Part shown: one piece after another, positions 11,016 through 20,838 of the stretch
Numbering within the stretch: the first letter of the stretch is position 1
Layout of the letters: each line of letters starts with the position of its first letter
DNA from: CAVPXC01 sp963709505
Lineage (GTDB): Bacteria; Chloroflexota; Anaerolineae; JAAEKA01
DNA length: 64,000 nt
Reading direction: 5' to 3'
Assembly (NCBI GenBank): GCA_963709505.1
Contig: CAVPXC010000012.1
Location: 62,001 to 126,000, forward strand
Program-made: the position numbers and the translations under genes
Notes under the pieces: generated by a model
The model's input: only the letters and a program-made list of their open reading frames with translations
Databases searched by the model: none
What the model was told of the DNA's origin: nothing

Positions 11016-13024
11016 GAACTGCTGGACGAGATCGTGCCCTTCGTGGCCCAATGCCGGCAGCGCGCGACAGGTCGCCTCAGACCACATGCCGTAAGCGCTG
11101 CGCACGATCGTCGATCTGATGCGTTCGGCCAAGAGCGAGAAGGTGCAGCCGGACGCCACAACTACCCTACTGGCCTTGGCCGGCGTGCGGCCGGCGAACG
11201 AGGTCGAGGAAGAGAAGCCCGCCGGCATCGAGCAGCAGCGGCCGGCGAAGGCATCAATCTGCAGTTCTGCTGGCTGATGATCAACTACGACATCCCCTGG
11301 AACCCCGCCCGGCTCGAGCAACGCATGGGCCGCATCCACCGCTACAAGCAGAAGCACGATCCGGTGCACGTGGTCAACCTGGTGGCCGGCAAGACGCGCG
11401 AGGGCCGCGTCATGCGCATCTTGCTGGAGAAGCTGGAGGTGATCCGGGCCGAGTTGAAGTCGGACAAGGTCTTCGACGTGGTGGGCCGGCTGTTCGAGGG
11501 CGTCTCGCTGGCCGACTACATGGAGCGCGTCCTGCAGCCCGGTGGCGTGCAGGCCGTCGAGCAGGAGCTGGCCGGCAAGCTGACCAAGGAGCAAGTGCAG
11601 GCCATCGCCGCCCGCGAGCGCTCCTGCTCGGCGCGGGCGGCGACTGGGAACTGTCCCGGAGGGATGTTCGCCAGGAATTGCCGCGCCTGCAGGCCGACCT
11701 GGCCCATGAAGTTTATCGCCACCTGCTACCCGGCTACGTCCGCCGTTTTGTGGAGCGGGCCGCACCGCTGGTGGACATCGCGCTGGAGGAACACGGCGAC
11801 GGGACTTTTGCGTTGCGGCCGGCGAAGCCCGGCGCACTGGATGCCATTTGGCCCGTCCTTGAGAGCTACCCGGTGGCCCAGCGCGACCGGCTGACCTACG
11901 AGCGGACAGCCGATGGGTCCACAGCCATCTTCCTGCATCCGGGCAAGCCGGTGTTCGACTGCTTTCAGGCCCTGGTGTGCCATCGCCATGCCGGCGAAGC
12001 ACTGCGCGGCAGCGTGTTCGTCGACGCCGCCGGCGATCAGCCCAGCCTCTTCCACCTGGCGTTGGTGGAGATCGTGCGCCACGCCGACGAGCAGGCGCCC
12101 GGCCTGGGCCGCGAGGAGTTGGTGGACCTGCGCCTGGCGGCTTTGCGCCAAGACGGGCAGGGTCGCGTCGAGCCGGCGTCGGTGGAGAGCCTGTTTATTT
12201 GGCAGCCGCAGCCACACGGCGCCGCAGCAGCGCTGGATCTCGTGGCGGCCGGACAGCGCCTCGCCGAGCAGGCCGCCGAGCACATCGTGGCTCAGGTCGC
12301 CGAGCCCTTGGCCGAACGACACCGCCAGGCCTTGCTGGCGAGCCTACCCGAGCGCAGGCGTTTTCTCGAGGCCGGCTACGGCTACCAGGCCATCGAGTTG
12401 GCCACGACTCGCTCCCGCTGGACCGAGAAAGCCCATGCCGGCGATCCCAGGGCTAAGGGCGAGATCACGCGCATCAAGGAGCGGCAACGCCGGCTGGCCG
12501 AGCAGCGCCAGGCCGCGCCGGACCGACTGGTAAACGAGCCGGAGCTGATTGGCGTGGGCAACGTCACCTTCCTGGCGCACGCTCTGGTGCTGCCCTCGAC
12601 CGACCCGGAGGACAAGCGACGCCAGGATGCCGAGGTGGAGGCCATTGCCGTGCTGGTGGCCACCGCCTACGAAGTTGGCCGCGGCGCCAGCGTCCGAGAC
12701 GTTTCGACCATGGACCGCGCCGTGGCCACCGGGTTGGAGCCGCACCCTGGCTACGACCTGCTGTCGCAACGCCCCGACGGCAGCGAGTTGGCCATTGAGG
12801 TCAAGGGCCGCGCCTGCGGCGGGGAGGTCGAGATCAGCCAAAATGAGTGGGTCAAGGCCTGCAACCTGGGCGAACGGTACTGGCTGTACGTCGTGCACGA
12901 TTGCGCGACCTCGCAGCCCCATCTGCGACGCATCCGCGATCCCTGGAACAGCCTGATCGCCCAGGCCAAGGGCAGCATGATCATCGGCGAGCAGCAGATT
13001 CTGTTGTTTGCTGAGGCGGAGTAG
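11016..13024 (+). pseudogene. SNF2-type helicase with C-terminal DUF3883, 5'-truncated and frameshifted
   Basis: Only the C-terminal part of an SNF2/HepA-like helicase remains. Motif V (GEGINLQF) and motif VI (LEQRMGRIHRYKQ) are seen at about 11250-11350, then a long helical region. A C-terminal DUF3883 nuclease-like domain contains ELAIEVKGRA and GEVEISQNEW (about 12780-12860). The ATP-binding half is absent. 11016-11250 holds short helicase-like pieces in two frames, and the frame changes again near 11650. Helicases of this type accompany DUF1156 methyltransferases and DUF499 ATPases in helicase-methylase-ATPase defence loci, and both partners occur downstream here as remnants. Non-functional as sequenced. 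Confidence 0.8.
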
Positions 13025-13095
13025 GCGATGGCTGCGACATCTAGTCACGCCTGCAAGTAGTCATCATGTCAGTGTAAAATCCGCAAATTCCGCCT

Positions 13096-13179
13096 CTCCG
13101 GCATTCGTTGTCAGCATTCGTTGTGATATGGAGCGAGCGCGGCAGATATCACAACGAATGCTGACAACGAATGCCGGAG
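13096..13179. repeat. Perfect 34-bp inverted repeat
   Basis: Arms 13096-13129 and 13146-13179 are exact reverse complements with a 16-nt loop. Each arm carries ATTCGTTGT twice, so the arm is itself a short tandem repeat. It lies 72 bp after the helicase stop. It could act as a bidirectional terminator or be a mobile hairpin; an RNA copy would fold very stably. Confidence 0.85.
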
Positions 13180-13183
13180 GCCC

Positions 13184-13330
13184 AGCGAACCCGATGACTA
13201 CAAGATACTGCTGGAGAAACTGGACGGCAAGATCGTGGCAGTTAACCTCCAAGTTTCTCAACGTGACTACGTACGACGGACCCTTGCAGCGACGGAATTC
13301 TTGTGGTATGATCTGATACAAGTCAAGTAA
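13184..13330 (+). pseudogene. Short 3' coding remnant, unidentified
   Basis: A 48-codon open stretch ends at TAA 13328 and reads like real protein (EPDDYKILLEKLDGKIVAVN...). It has no start codon and begins at the edge of the 34-bp inverted repeat. I do not recognise the family. It may be the 3' end of a gene lost by deletion at the hairpin. Confidence 0.35.
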
Positions 13331-13343
13331 GGATTTATACCAC
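13303..13343 (+). promoter_or_regulatory. Inverted repeat and -10-like box upstream of abiEi
   Basis: GTGGTAT (13303-13309) and ATACCAC (13337-13343) are exact inverted repeats, the second touching the abiEi ATG. TATGAT within the left copy resembles a -10 box. AbiEi antitoxins are known to bind inverted repeats upstream of their own operon, so autoregulation is a fair inference. Confidence 0.5.
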
Positions 13344-14123
13344 ATGAGCGAAAATCTCTCCCCGATTTCGATCATCAAACGACTCCACGAGCTTGATCTG
13401 TTTTTCGTGACCACGGGCGCGGTGGCCGATCTGTTCGAGCTGCCGCCGACGCGGGTTTATCAACTGGTAATCCAGCTCAAGGAGTTGGGATTATTAGCCG
13501 AGGTCGAGAACGGCAAGTACTTGGTCTTGGGCTTCGAGCCGGAGCGGGTCCTGGCCAACCCCTTGTTCATCGCCAGCCAGCTAGTGACGCCCGGCTACGT
13601 CTCATTCTGGTCGGCGCTGCACTACTACGGCTTCACCGAGCAGGCGCCGCTGACTGTGTTTGTGGCGACGACCAAGAAGAAGCGCCCGGTGGTCTTTCGC
13701 GAACAGCGCTTTCGCTTCGTGACTGTGCAGCCCCGCAAGCTGTTCGGCTACCGTCGCGACACCGTCGGCGAGTTGCCGGTGTTGATCGCCGACGAGGCCA
13801 AGGCCCTCGTGGACAGCCTGGCCGAGCCGCGCTATGCCGGCGGCGTGGCCGAGGTGGCGAAGGCGCTGCAAGCCTCGCTGGCGGAGCTCGACGTAGCGAC
13901 GCTGCTGGACTATGCCAACCGGATGGGCGACAAGAGCCTGGGTTCCCGGCTAGGCTTTCTGCTCGCCAGGCTAGGGCACGCGCCGGCCGGAGACGATCTG
14001 ATCCACTCGACCAGCCCGGTCAAGCTCGACCCAAGCCGGCCGGCCAACGGCCGGGTGGACAACCTATGGCGGGTCAACGTCAATCTGACTGACGCCGAGC
14101 TATTTCCATTGGGGGTGAGCTGA
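13344..14123 (+). CDS. abiEi: AbiEi-type antitoxin (type IV toxin-antitoxin)
   Basis: 259 residues. An N-terminal winged helix (about residues 8-60: FFVTTGAVADLFELPPTRVYQLVIQLKELGLL) is followed by the AbiEi C-terminal antitoxin region with VTPGYVSFWSALHYYGFTEQ and LIADEAKALVDSLAEPRYAGGV. Such proteins repress their own promoter and counter AbiEii without a stable complex. ATG 13344 sits next to an inverted-repeat operator candidate. The ATG of abiEii overlaps the TGA stop, so the pair is coupled. It is intact, unlike its neighbours, and lies inside a ruined helicase-methylase locus. Confidence 0.88.
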   Translation: MSENLSPISIIKRLHELDLFFVTTGAVADLFELPPTRVYQLVIQLKELGLLAEVENGKYLVLGFEPERVLANPLFIASQLVTPGYVSFWSALHYYGFTEQAPLTVFVATTKKKRPVVFREQRFRFVTVQPRKLFGYRRDTVGELPVLIADEAKALVDSLAEPRYAGGVAEVAKALQASLAELDVATLLDYANRMGDKSLGSRLGFLLARLGHAPAGDDLIHSTSPVKLDPSRPANGRVDNLWRVNVNLTDAELFPLGVS

Positions 14124-14920
14124 TGTTAACACGAACGCAGATCCAACGCCTGGCCCAGCGCCAGCGCGTCGGTTTACAGGTGCAGGAGCGGGACTATCTC
14201 CAGCACTTGCTGCTGCTGGCGCTGACTGGCCGTTCGCAAGGGTTGGTGTTCAAGGGCGGGACCGCGCTGCGGCTGGTGTATCGCGGCAACCGCTTTTCGG
14301 AAGACCTCGACTTCAACGTGGCCGCCGGTGTGGACAATCTGGCCGATGTGGCCGGCTTGCGCAGCCTCTGGCAGCAGATCGTCGATGACCTGGCCGACTT
14401 CGGCGTGCTGGCCGAGGTGCGCAACGAGTGGGAAGGCGAGGTGGGATACAGCCTGGACGTGAGCTATCAAGGCCCCCTGTACGATGGCCGCAACCGCAGT
14501 AAGGGCAAGGTGCGGGTAGACATCAGCCGGCGGATGGAGGCTGTAGAGGCGCGGCGCGAGCTGGTGCGCTCCGAATACGACGACGTGCGGCCGTTCGTGG
14601 TGACCGTGCTGACACCAGAGCATCTCCTGGCTGAGAAAGTGCGGGCGCTGGTGGTGCGCGCCAAGCCGCGCGACCTGTATGATGTGTGGCTCCTGTTGGG
14701 CCAGGGTGTGGCGTTGGAGCGGAGCCTGGTGGAGCGCAAGCTAGCGCTGTACGACTTGATCCTGACGCCCGCCATCGTAGACGCAGCGCTGGCCCAAGCA
14801 GCCGCCGGCTGGGAGCGCGACCTGCGGCCGCTGCTGTCGCAGTACGTGGAGGCTGAGGTGGCGCTGCGCGCTGGCGACATTCTGAAACAGATATCTGATC
14901 GTGAGCAGAAAGGTTCCTAG
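14123..14920 (+). CDS. abiEii: AbiEii/AbiGii nucleotidyltransferase toxin
   Basis: 265 residues. The DUF1814 nucleotidyltransferase core shows FKGGTALRLVY followed by FSEDLDFN (the GG[ST] and DxD motifs), then a charged strand (GKVRVDISRR) and the EHLLAEKVRALVVRAKPRDLYDVW segment typical of AbiEii. The toxin transfers nucleotides, as shown for relatives that modify tRNA, and causes growth arrest on phage infection. It appears intact and co-transcribed with abiEi. Its stop is directly followed by the TTG start of the broken DUF1156 gene. Confidence 0.9.
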   Translation: MLTRTQIQRLAQRQRVGLQVQERDYLQHLLLLALTGRSQGLVFKGGTALRLVYRGNRFSEDLDFNVAAGVDNLADVAGLRSLWQQIVDDLADFGVLAEVRNEWEGEVGYSLDVSYQGPLYDGRNRSKGKVRVDISRRMEAVEARRELVRSEYDDVRPFVVTVLTPEHLLAEKVRALVVRAKPRDLYDVWLLLGQGVALERSLVERKLALYDLILTPAIVDAALAQAAAGWERDLRPLLSQYVEAEVALRAGDILKQISDREQKGS

Positions 14921-14921
14921 C

Positions 14922-15566
14922 TTGACCGACCACCCCCGCCTCATCGAAGTCGCCTTCCCGCTGAAACAGGCGTCCATCGAACTCGGTACGCGAGAAGAAC
15001 GTGCGGCATGGGCATATCTCGACGCTCCATATCTGGCCAGCGCGCTGCTTTCACGCTGCATGCAGAGCGGTAGTGTGTTTTGTACCGACCCCGAAACACG
15101 GCATTTCCTTGAGACAAGGATAATGCATATTTGAAGCGTGGAAGCAGGCGATCGTGAGGAGATCGAAGAAGGCGCCGGCAGCACCCTGCGTCTCAAGGCC
15201 TGGCAGCAGCGCAAGCGGGCTACCATGGGTTACGACCCGGCGCTGGACCATGTGACGCAGCACCTGCCGCTGTTCCCCGACCTGCCCGCCGAGGTCTCGC
15301 CCAGCCGCGAGCTGCCGCTGATCGACCAACTGCACCGCCTGATGCATTTCTGGCGCGCCCGCGACGTGGTCAAGGTCGACGACTACCTGGACGTGCGCGG
15401 CCTGCGGCGCAACAAGCTCTTCCAGCAACTGCTCCAGGCGCTGATCGAGCTGGCCGCCGCCGGCAGTGAGGAGCGCGCGCTGCTGGAGAGCATCAGCAAT
15501 CACCTGGGCGCGCACGGGACCGCGCTGCCGACCCTGTTCGTTTATCCATTCGATAGCAAGAGGTGA
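14922..15566 (+). pseudogene. DUF1156 DNA methyltransferase, both ends kept and middle deleted
   Basis: From TTG 14922 the sequence reads MTDHPRLIEVAFPLKQASI. After a frame change near 14980 it reads EKNVRHGHISTLHIWPAR (about 14994-15047), which is the characteristic N-terminus of DUF1156 methyltransferases. From about 15136 to the TGA at 15564 comes the family's C-terminus (TLRLKAWQQRKRATMGYDP, LIDQLHRLMHFWRARDVVKV, RGLRRNKLFQQLLQALIELA). These proteins are usually around 900-1000 residues, so several hundred residues including the SAM-binding and DPPY-type catalytic motifs are gone. It sits in the operon position expected between helicase and ATPase. Confidence 0.82.
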
Positions 15567-15568
15567 GC

Positions 15569-17275
15569 ATGACCTACGAGGAACTGGCCGAGTTGATTGC
15601 CACGGCGCAGCAATTTCAGAGCGAGCTAGGCGACATCGAAATCAAGACGGCCCAACGCGGGACGCCGCAACGTCTCCACAAATCGCTGTCGGCCTTTGCT
15701 AATCGCAGCGGAGGAGGTGTCATCCTGCTCGGCCTGGACGAGAACCGCAGTTTCGAGATCGTTGGGGTCGGCGATCCGCAGAAGATTGTGGCTGACATCA
15801 GCCAGTTGGCGGCCGATGCCATGGAGCCGCGCCTCAATCCCGAATTCACCCTGGCCGAGGTGGCCGGTAAGACAGTGTTGGCTGTCGAAGTCTTCGAGAT
15901 CGCAACTGAGCAGAAGCCCTGCTTCTACAAACCAGCCGGACTGCAAAGCGGCTCCTACATCCGGGTGGGCAATTCCAATCGCCAAATGAGCGGCTACGAA
16001 GTCTTCAGTTACCTGAGCAACCGCGGCCAACCGGCCTTCGACGAGGAAGCAGTGAGCGAGGCCACGCTTGCAGACATCGACCGGGATCGCCTGGATGACT
16101 TCATCCGTCAGTTGCGCCGGTCGCGCATGGACGCGCCTTACTTGCAGCGGCCTTTCGAGGATCTGCTCAGGCAACTGCGTATCGTGCGCGAGGTCGATGG
16201 GGTGGCGCGGCCCACCCTGGCCGGTCTGCTAATGTTCGGCTCCTACCCACAAAGCTTCGAACCGCAGTTGGTGATCACCTTCGTGCAGTACTACGGCACA
16301 GATGAGGCCGAGAAGACCCCGCGCGGCGAGCGGTTCCTGGATAACCGCAAGTTCGAAGGGCCGATCCCGGACATGGTCGCCAACGCTGTCAACTACGTCA
16401 TGGCCAGCATCCGCAAGAGCAGCTTGATCGAGGGGTTGCTGCGCCGGGACATCCCCGAATATCCCGAAGAGGCTGTGCGCGAGGCGATCGTCAATGCCGT
16501 AGCGCATCGCGATTACAGCCGCTATGTGCGCGGCAGCTACATCCAGATCAGGCTCTTCGCCGACCGGTTGGAGGTGCACAGCCCGGGCGGGCTCTTTGGC
16601 TACGTGACCGAGGAAACGCTGGAGGACGAGCAGTCCACGCGCAACCGCGTCCTCATGCGCCTGATGGAAGATGTCCACCTGGTGGAGAACCGCGGCAGCG
16701 GCATCCAGGCGATGATCGAGGCTATGCGCCGGCTTAACCTGGAACCGCCTCGCTTCCAGGATCGCCGGACATCGTTCTGGGTGACCTTCCGCAACCATAC
16801 CCTTCTCGGTCCGCAGACCATCGCCTGGCTGAACCGTTTCGCCAACCGTCCGCTCAACGACCGGCAGCGGCTGGCGTTGGCGTACCTGCGCTACAACGAG
16901 CAGCTTACTAATGGCGACTACCGGCGGCTCAACCACGTCGATCTGATCACCGCCGGGCGGGAGCTGCGCACCCTCGTCCAGGCTGGCCTGATCGAACAGC
17001 GCAGCGCGCGGCGCTGGGCTTACTACACATTGACCTCACCATCTGATGTCGAAAAAGAGGCTGAGCCTGCTCTGCCCTCGTCCGAAAGCCAGATCCTGGC
17101 TTACGTCCGAGAGCATGGCAGCATCAGCAACGCCGAATGCCGTACTCTGCTCGGAGTTGACTTGAGACGAGCATCTTATTTGTTGCGCAAGCTGCAGGAT
17201 GAGGGTTTTCTAAAACGCACAGGTCAGGGGCGCTGGTCGCGCTATGACCTTGTCCACTCTATAAACAATCTATAA
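15569..17275 (+). CDS. AlbA_2 (Schlafen-type) DNA-binding protein with GHKL-like and winged-helix domains
   Basis: ATG 15569 follows the upstream TGA closely and gives about 568 residues. An AlbA_2 domain (residues about 15-140: IEIKTAQRGTP..., FANRSGGGVILLGLDE, GSYIRVGNSN) is followed by a GHKL/HATPase_c_4 region (EAIVNAVAHRDYS, LEVHSPGGLFGYVTEE, RGSGIQAMIEAMRRLNLEPP). Two winged-helix segments lie at the C-terminus. Such RecG-related regulators are often called putative transcriptional regulators or ATP-dependent helicases; helicase motifs are absent here. It is intact and lies between methylase and ATPase remnants of the defence locus. Its stop lies inside a hairpin. Confidence 0.82.
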   Translation: MTYEELAELIATAQQFQSELGDIEIKTAQRGTPQRLHKSLSAFANRSGGGVILLGLDENRSFEIVGVGDPQKIVADISQLAADAMEPRLNPEFTLAEVAGKTVLAVEVFEIATEQKPCFYKPAGLQSGSYIRVGNSNRQMSGYEVFSYLSNRGQPAFDEEAVSEATLADIDRDRLDDFIRQLRRSRMDAPYLQRPFEDLLRQLRIVREVDGVARPTLAGLLMFGSYPQSFEPQLVITFVQYYGTDEAEKTPRGERFLDNRKFEGPIPDMVANAVNYVMASIRKSSLIEGLLRRDIPEYPEEAVREAIVNAVAHRDYSRYVRGSYIQIRLFADRLEVHSPGGLFGYVTEETLEDEQSTRNRVLMRLMEDVHLVENRGSGIQAMIEAMRRLNLEPPRFQDRRTSFWVTFRNHTLLGPQTIAWLNRFANRPLNDRQRLALAYLRYNEQLTNGDYRRLNHVDLITAGRELRTLVQAGLIEQRSARRWAYYTLTSPSDVEKEAEPALPSSESQILAYVREHGSISNAECRTLLGVDLRRASYLLRKLQDEGFLKRTGQGRWSRYDLVHSINNL

Positions 17276-17315
17276 ACAATCTATCGATGAAAATTGTTTA
17301 TAGATTGTTTATAGA
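17258..17315. terminator. 23-bp perfect inverted repeat spanning the AlbA_2 stop codon
   Basis: Arms 17258-17280 and 17293-17315 are exact reverse complements. Each contains two copies of CTATAAACAAT, so it is a hairpin made from a tandem word. The stop codon of the AlbA_2 gene lies in the left arm. It probably terminates or protects that transcript. Confidence 0.6.
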
Positions 17316-17324
17316 CGTTCGCTA

Positions 17325-17417
17325 GTATCTTCTCAATAATCCGGGGTAGGGGCATGGCCTTGCGCCCGCCCTCCGGGGCGACCGCAAGGGCCTGGCCCCT
17401 ACAAATTGAGAAGATAC
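17325..17417 (+). mobile_element. 93-bp MITE-like element, copy 1
   Basis: The element is bounded by exact 13-bp inverted ends, GTATCTTCTCAAT and ATTGAGAAGATAC, with a GC-rich inner hairpin (GGGTAGGGGC near the left, GGCCCCTAC near the right). A second copy in inverse orientation occurs at 54923-55015, also 93 bp, with about 7 mismatches by eye. Too short to code. I see no clear target duplication around this copy. It lies 20 bp upstream of the DUF499 start codon and could affect its expression. Confidence 0.8.
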
Positions 17418-17437
17418 GTATTGGGAGCTAGAATGCG

Positions 17438-20400
17438 ATGAGCAACATATCCTGGACCCCCTGGCACAAAGTCGTCACCCTGCGGCCCGACTTGCGCTCC
17501 GGCGAGCTGCCGCTGGCCATCTTCGCCGCCGATCTGTACGATGTGGTCATGCAGAAGGGCTTGCGACCGGTCTACGAGGACCCGGCGCAATTCTTCGCCC
17601 TGACCTACCCCACCTACAACCTGCGCGAGCTGGCGCGGGACGTGGTGCTGCGCCTGGCGGGGCAGAACGACAAGGCTGTGCGCCAGCTGGAGTTGACCTA
17701 CGGCGGCGGTAAGACTCACACGTTGATCACGCTCTACCACCTGGCCCATCAGCCGCAAGCTTTGCCCAACCTGCCGGCCGTCCAGGAGTTCATCCAACAT
17801 ATCGGCATCATGCCGCCCAAAACCCGCATCGCGGCCCTGACCTTCGACAAACTGGACGTAGAAAAGGGTATGGAGGTGCGCGGTCCGGCGGGCGAGCAGC
17901 GCTGGCTCAGCCAGCCTTGGAGCGTGCTGGCCTTCCAACTCGCCGGCGCCGATGGCCTGCGCCTGCTGCATGCCGGCGGGCTCGACGGTGAGCGCGAGAC
18001 CGCGCCGGCCGAGAACCTGCTGGCCGAGCTGCTGGCCCTGCCTGGCAGGGATGGGCTGTCCACCCTGGTGTTGATCGACGAAGTGTTGATGTACGCCCGC
18101 GAGAAAGTGGGCATGGACCCGCTGTGGCGCAGCCGGCTGGTCAACTTCTTCCAGTATCTCACTCAAGCCGTCGTCAAGGTCGATCGGGCCGCGCTGGTGG
18201 CGTCGCTGCTGGCCACCGACCCGCGCAAGAGCGACTCCCTGGGCAGGGAAATCACCGGAGAGCTCTACGCCATCTTCCGCCGCGAGCGCGAGGAAAGCGT
18301 GGAGCCGGTGCTCAAGGAGGACGTCAGCGAGGTCCTGCGCCGGCGCTTCTTCACCCCCGAGTCGATCCGCGACCGCGAGGCCTTCCGGCCGCACGTCGTG
18401 GCCGCGCTCAAGGGCATCGCCGAGCTAGACGGCCAGACGCAGCAGGAGGGAAAGGCCGCGGAGGAGCGCTTTCTGCACAGCTACCCCTTCCATCCCGACT
18501 TGACCGAGGTTTTCTACACCAAGTGGACCGGGCTGGAGGGCTTCCAGCGCACGCGCGGCGTCCTGCGGACCTTCGCCCTGGCCCTACGTGAGGCCGAGCG
18601 CTGGGACGACAACCCCCTGGTCGGCCCCAGCGCGTTCCTGGCGCCGCCCGGCCAAAGCCCCATCGGTGAGGCGGCGCGCGAGCTGACCAACATCGCCAGT
18701 GTGGAAGAGTACGAAGGCAGGCGCCATGAGTGGAACGCCATCCTGCAAGGGCGAACTGGAAAAGGCGGCCGGCATCCAGCACGAGTTCCCCGGCCTGCAA
18801 CACCGGGAGCTGGAGCAGGCCGTGCTCGCCACCTTCCTGCACTCCCAGCCCATCGGCCAGAAGGCCTTGACCCGCGAGCTGCTCCTGCTGGTCGGCCCCA
18901 CCCGTCCCGATCGGATCGAGCTGGAGAAGGCCCTGCGCCGCTGGGCCGAGCTTTCCTGGTTCCTGGACGAGGCCGGCCTGCAAGGGGTCGACGATGCCGA
19001 GCAGGCCCTGCCTAAGACCTGGCGTCTCGGCTCCAAGCCCAACCTGCGCCAGATGCATCACGATGCCTGTCGCTACCGGGTGCCGGGCGAGTTGGTCGAG
19101 GCGCGGCTGATCGAGGATATCGAGAAGCTCAAGAGCCTGACGGCCGGCGCGTCGGGCGCGGGCGTCAAAGTGCACACCCTGCCCAACAAGCCGGCCAACG
19201 TCGAGGACGACGGCGATTTCCATTTCGTCGTCCTGGGTCCCAAGGCCGCCAGCGAGCCGGGCAAGCCTAGCCCTGAGGCCCGCCGGTATCTGGACGAGGT
19301 CACCGGGCCGCACTATCCGCGCGTCTATCGCAACGCCATCCTCCTGGCCGTGCCCTCAGTAGACGGCCTCGAAGCCGCGCGCAATCGCATCCTGGAGCTG
19401 CTGGGCTGGGAGGAGGTGCGCAGCCAGCTCAAGGACCAGGAGCTCGGACCCCATCCGCGAGCAAACCCTGACTTACAGCATTGAAACAGCCCGTAAGAAG
19501 ATCCCCGACGCTATCCGCCAGGCCTACTGCCTGGTCGTCACGGTATCGGACAAAAACGAGGCGCAGGCGTTTCGTTTACAGGTCGGCAGCGAGCCGCTCT
19601 TCACCGCCATCAAGAAGGACTCCCGCAGCCGCATCCAGGAGGTAGCCGTCAACGCCGAGGCGCTTTTGCCGGGCGGCCCCTACGATCTGTGGCACAGCGG
19701 CGAAACCGCGCGCTGGCTCAAGGACCTGGCCGGCGCGTTTGCCCAGCATCCACATCTGCCCAAAATGCTCAACCGCCAGGCCGTCCTCGATACCCTGGTG
19801 GACGGCTGCCGGCAGGGGCTGTTCGTGCTGCGCCTCAAGCGCCCTGACCAGTCCTACCGCACCTTCTGGCGTCAGCAGCCGGACGAGCCAGCGCTCAAGG
19901 ACAAGGCGTTGGAGGTGGTGCTGCCCGAGGCCGCGACCCTGGCCGAGATGGCGCCGGAGCTCTTGATACCGGGCGCGTTGCCGGGGTTGTTCGACCCGGC
20001 GGCCATTTCCGTGCAGCAGGTGCTCGACTACTTCTCCGGCCAGCATGTAACCCGTGTTCAGAAAGAAGACTACAGCGAACCGCTGGCAATCCCCCACGCC
20101 GAGCCGGCCACGGTCAATGCGGCCATCGGCGAGGCCGTACACAACGGCCGGCTTTGGTTGACCTACGGCCCGGCCAGCATCCTGGGTGAGGAGATCCCGA
20201 TTGGCCTGCTGGCGCCGGATGCCCTCCTGCAAGTCCCGCCACCGCCCATTGGCGCGCCTGAGATCCTGCCGACCGCCCTACCGGATGCCTGGCAGGGCGA
20301 GCAGACCACTGCGCTAGCGTTGCTGGCTGCGTTGTCGGGCAAGAAGAACCGGTCGTTGCCGTGGACGCGCGTGCAAAGCGCGATTGACGGCGCGCTGAAG

Positions 20401-20748
20401 GCACATCTGCTGGAGCTGGCGTTGGACACAGGTAAGTGGCCATGCGATCTAAGTGGCGCGCAGTTCGTCAAGATACGCGTGGCGGCGGTGCAGCCGCCAA
20501 CCCCACCGCCACCGCCGCCCGCCAGGCCCAATGTCGTGAGCGCCGAAGCTGAGTTGCGCATTGACCAAGTTCAAGATCTGGCTGAGGCGCTGGGCGAGCT
20601 CCAAGCCGTCGCCATGCCAAACAAGCTCATATTGCACCTGCACATCGAAATGCATGCGGAAGGGCAGGCTCCAAGCCAAGACAGCATTGCCAAAGCGAAC
20701 CAGGTGTTGAACGAAACCTTTGGCTCGGACATCCTGAAGCTCAAGTAA
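17438..20748 (+). pseudogene. DUF499 ATPase of a helicase-methylase-ATPase defence locus (two frameshifts)
   Basis: About 1100 codons in three frames, with switches near 18745 and 19450. The N-terminus has the DUF499 signature AADLYDVV, YPTYNLRELARDVVLRLAG and a Walker A variant YGGGKTHTL (about 17700), then LSTLVLIDEVLMYAR as Walker B. The C-terminal third ends in a Pro-rich linker and a DUF499 tail (LRIDQVQDLAEALGELQA). DUF499 proteins are large AAA-like ATPases found with DUF1156 methyltransferases. If the two indels are sequencing errors the gene is complete; otherwise it is dead like its partners. ATG 17438 follows the 93-bp element closely. Confidence 0.82.
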
Positions 20749-20838
20749 CCGTAGATTGCTCGAAGCCTTAAGCCGGCAAGTCCGGCCGCCAGTCGGACAT
20801 CCAGCGGACCGCCAATTCAATCGCTCAAGGCCACCCCT

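Noticed and set aside
17438..20748. Reading the three DUF499 pieces as three separate genes.
   Set aside because: The protein similarity runs continuously across both frame changes, with no start signals at the later pieces.
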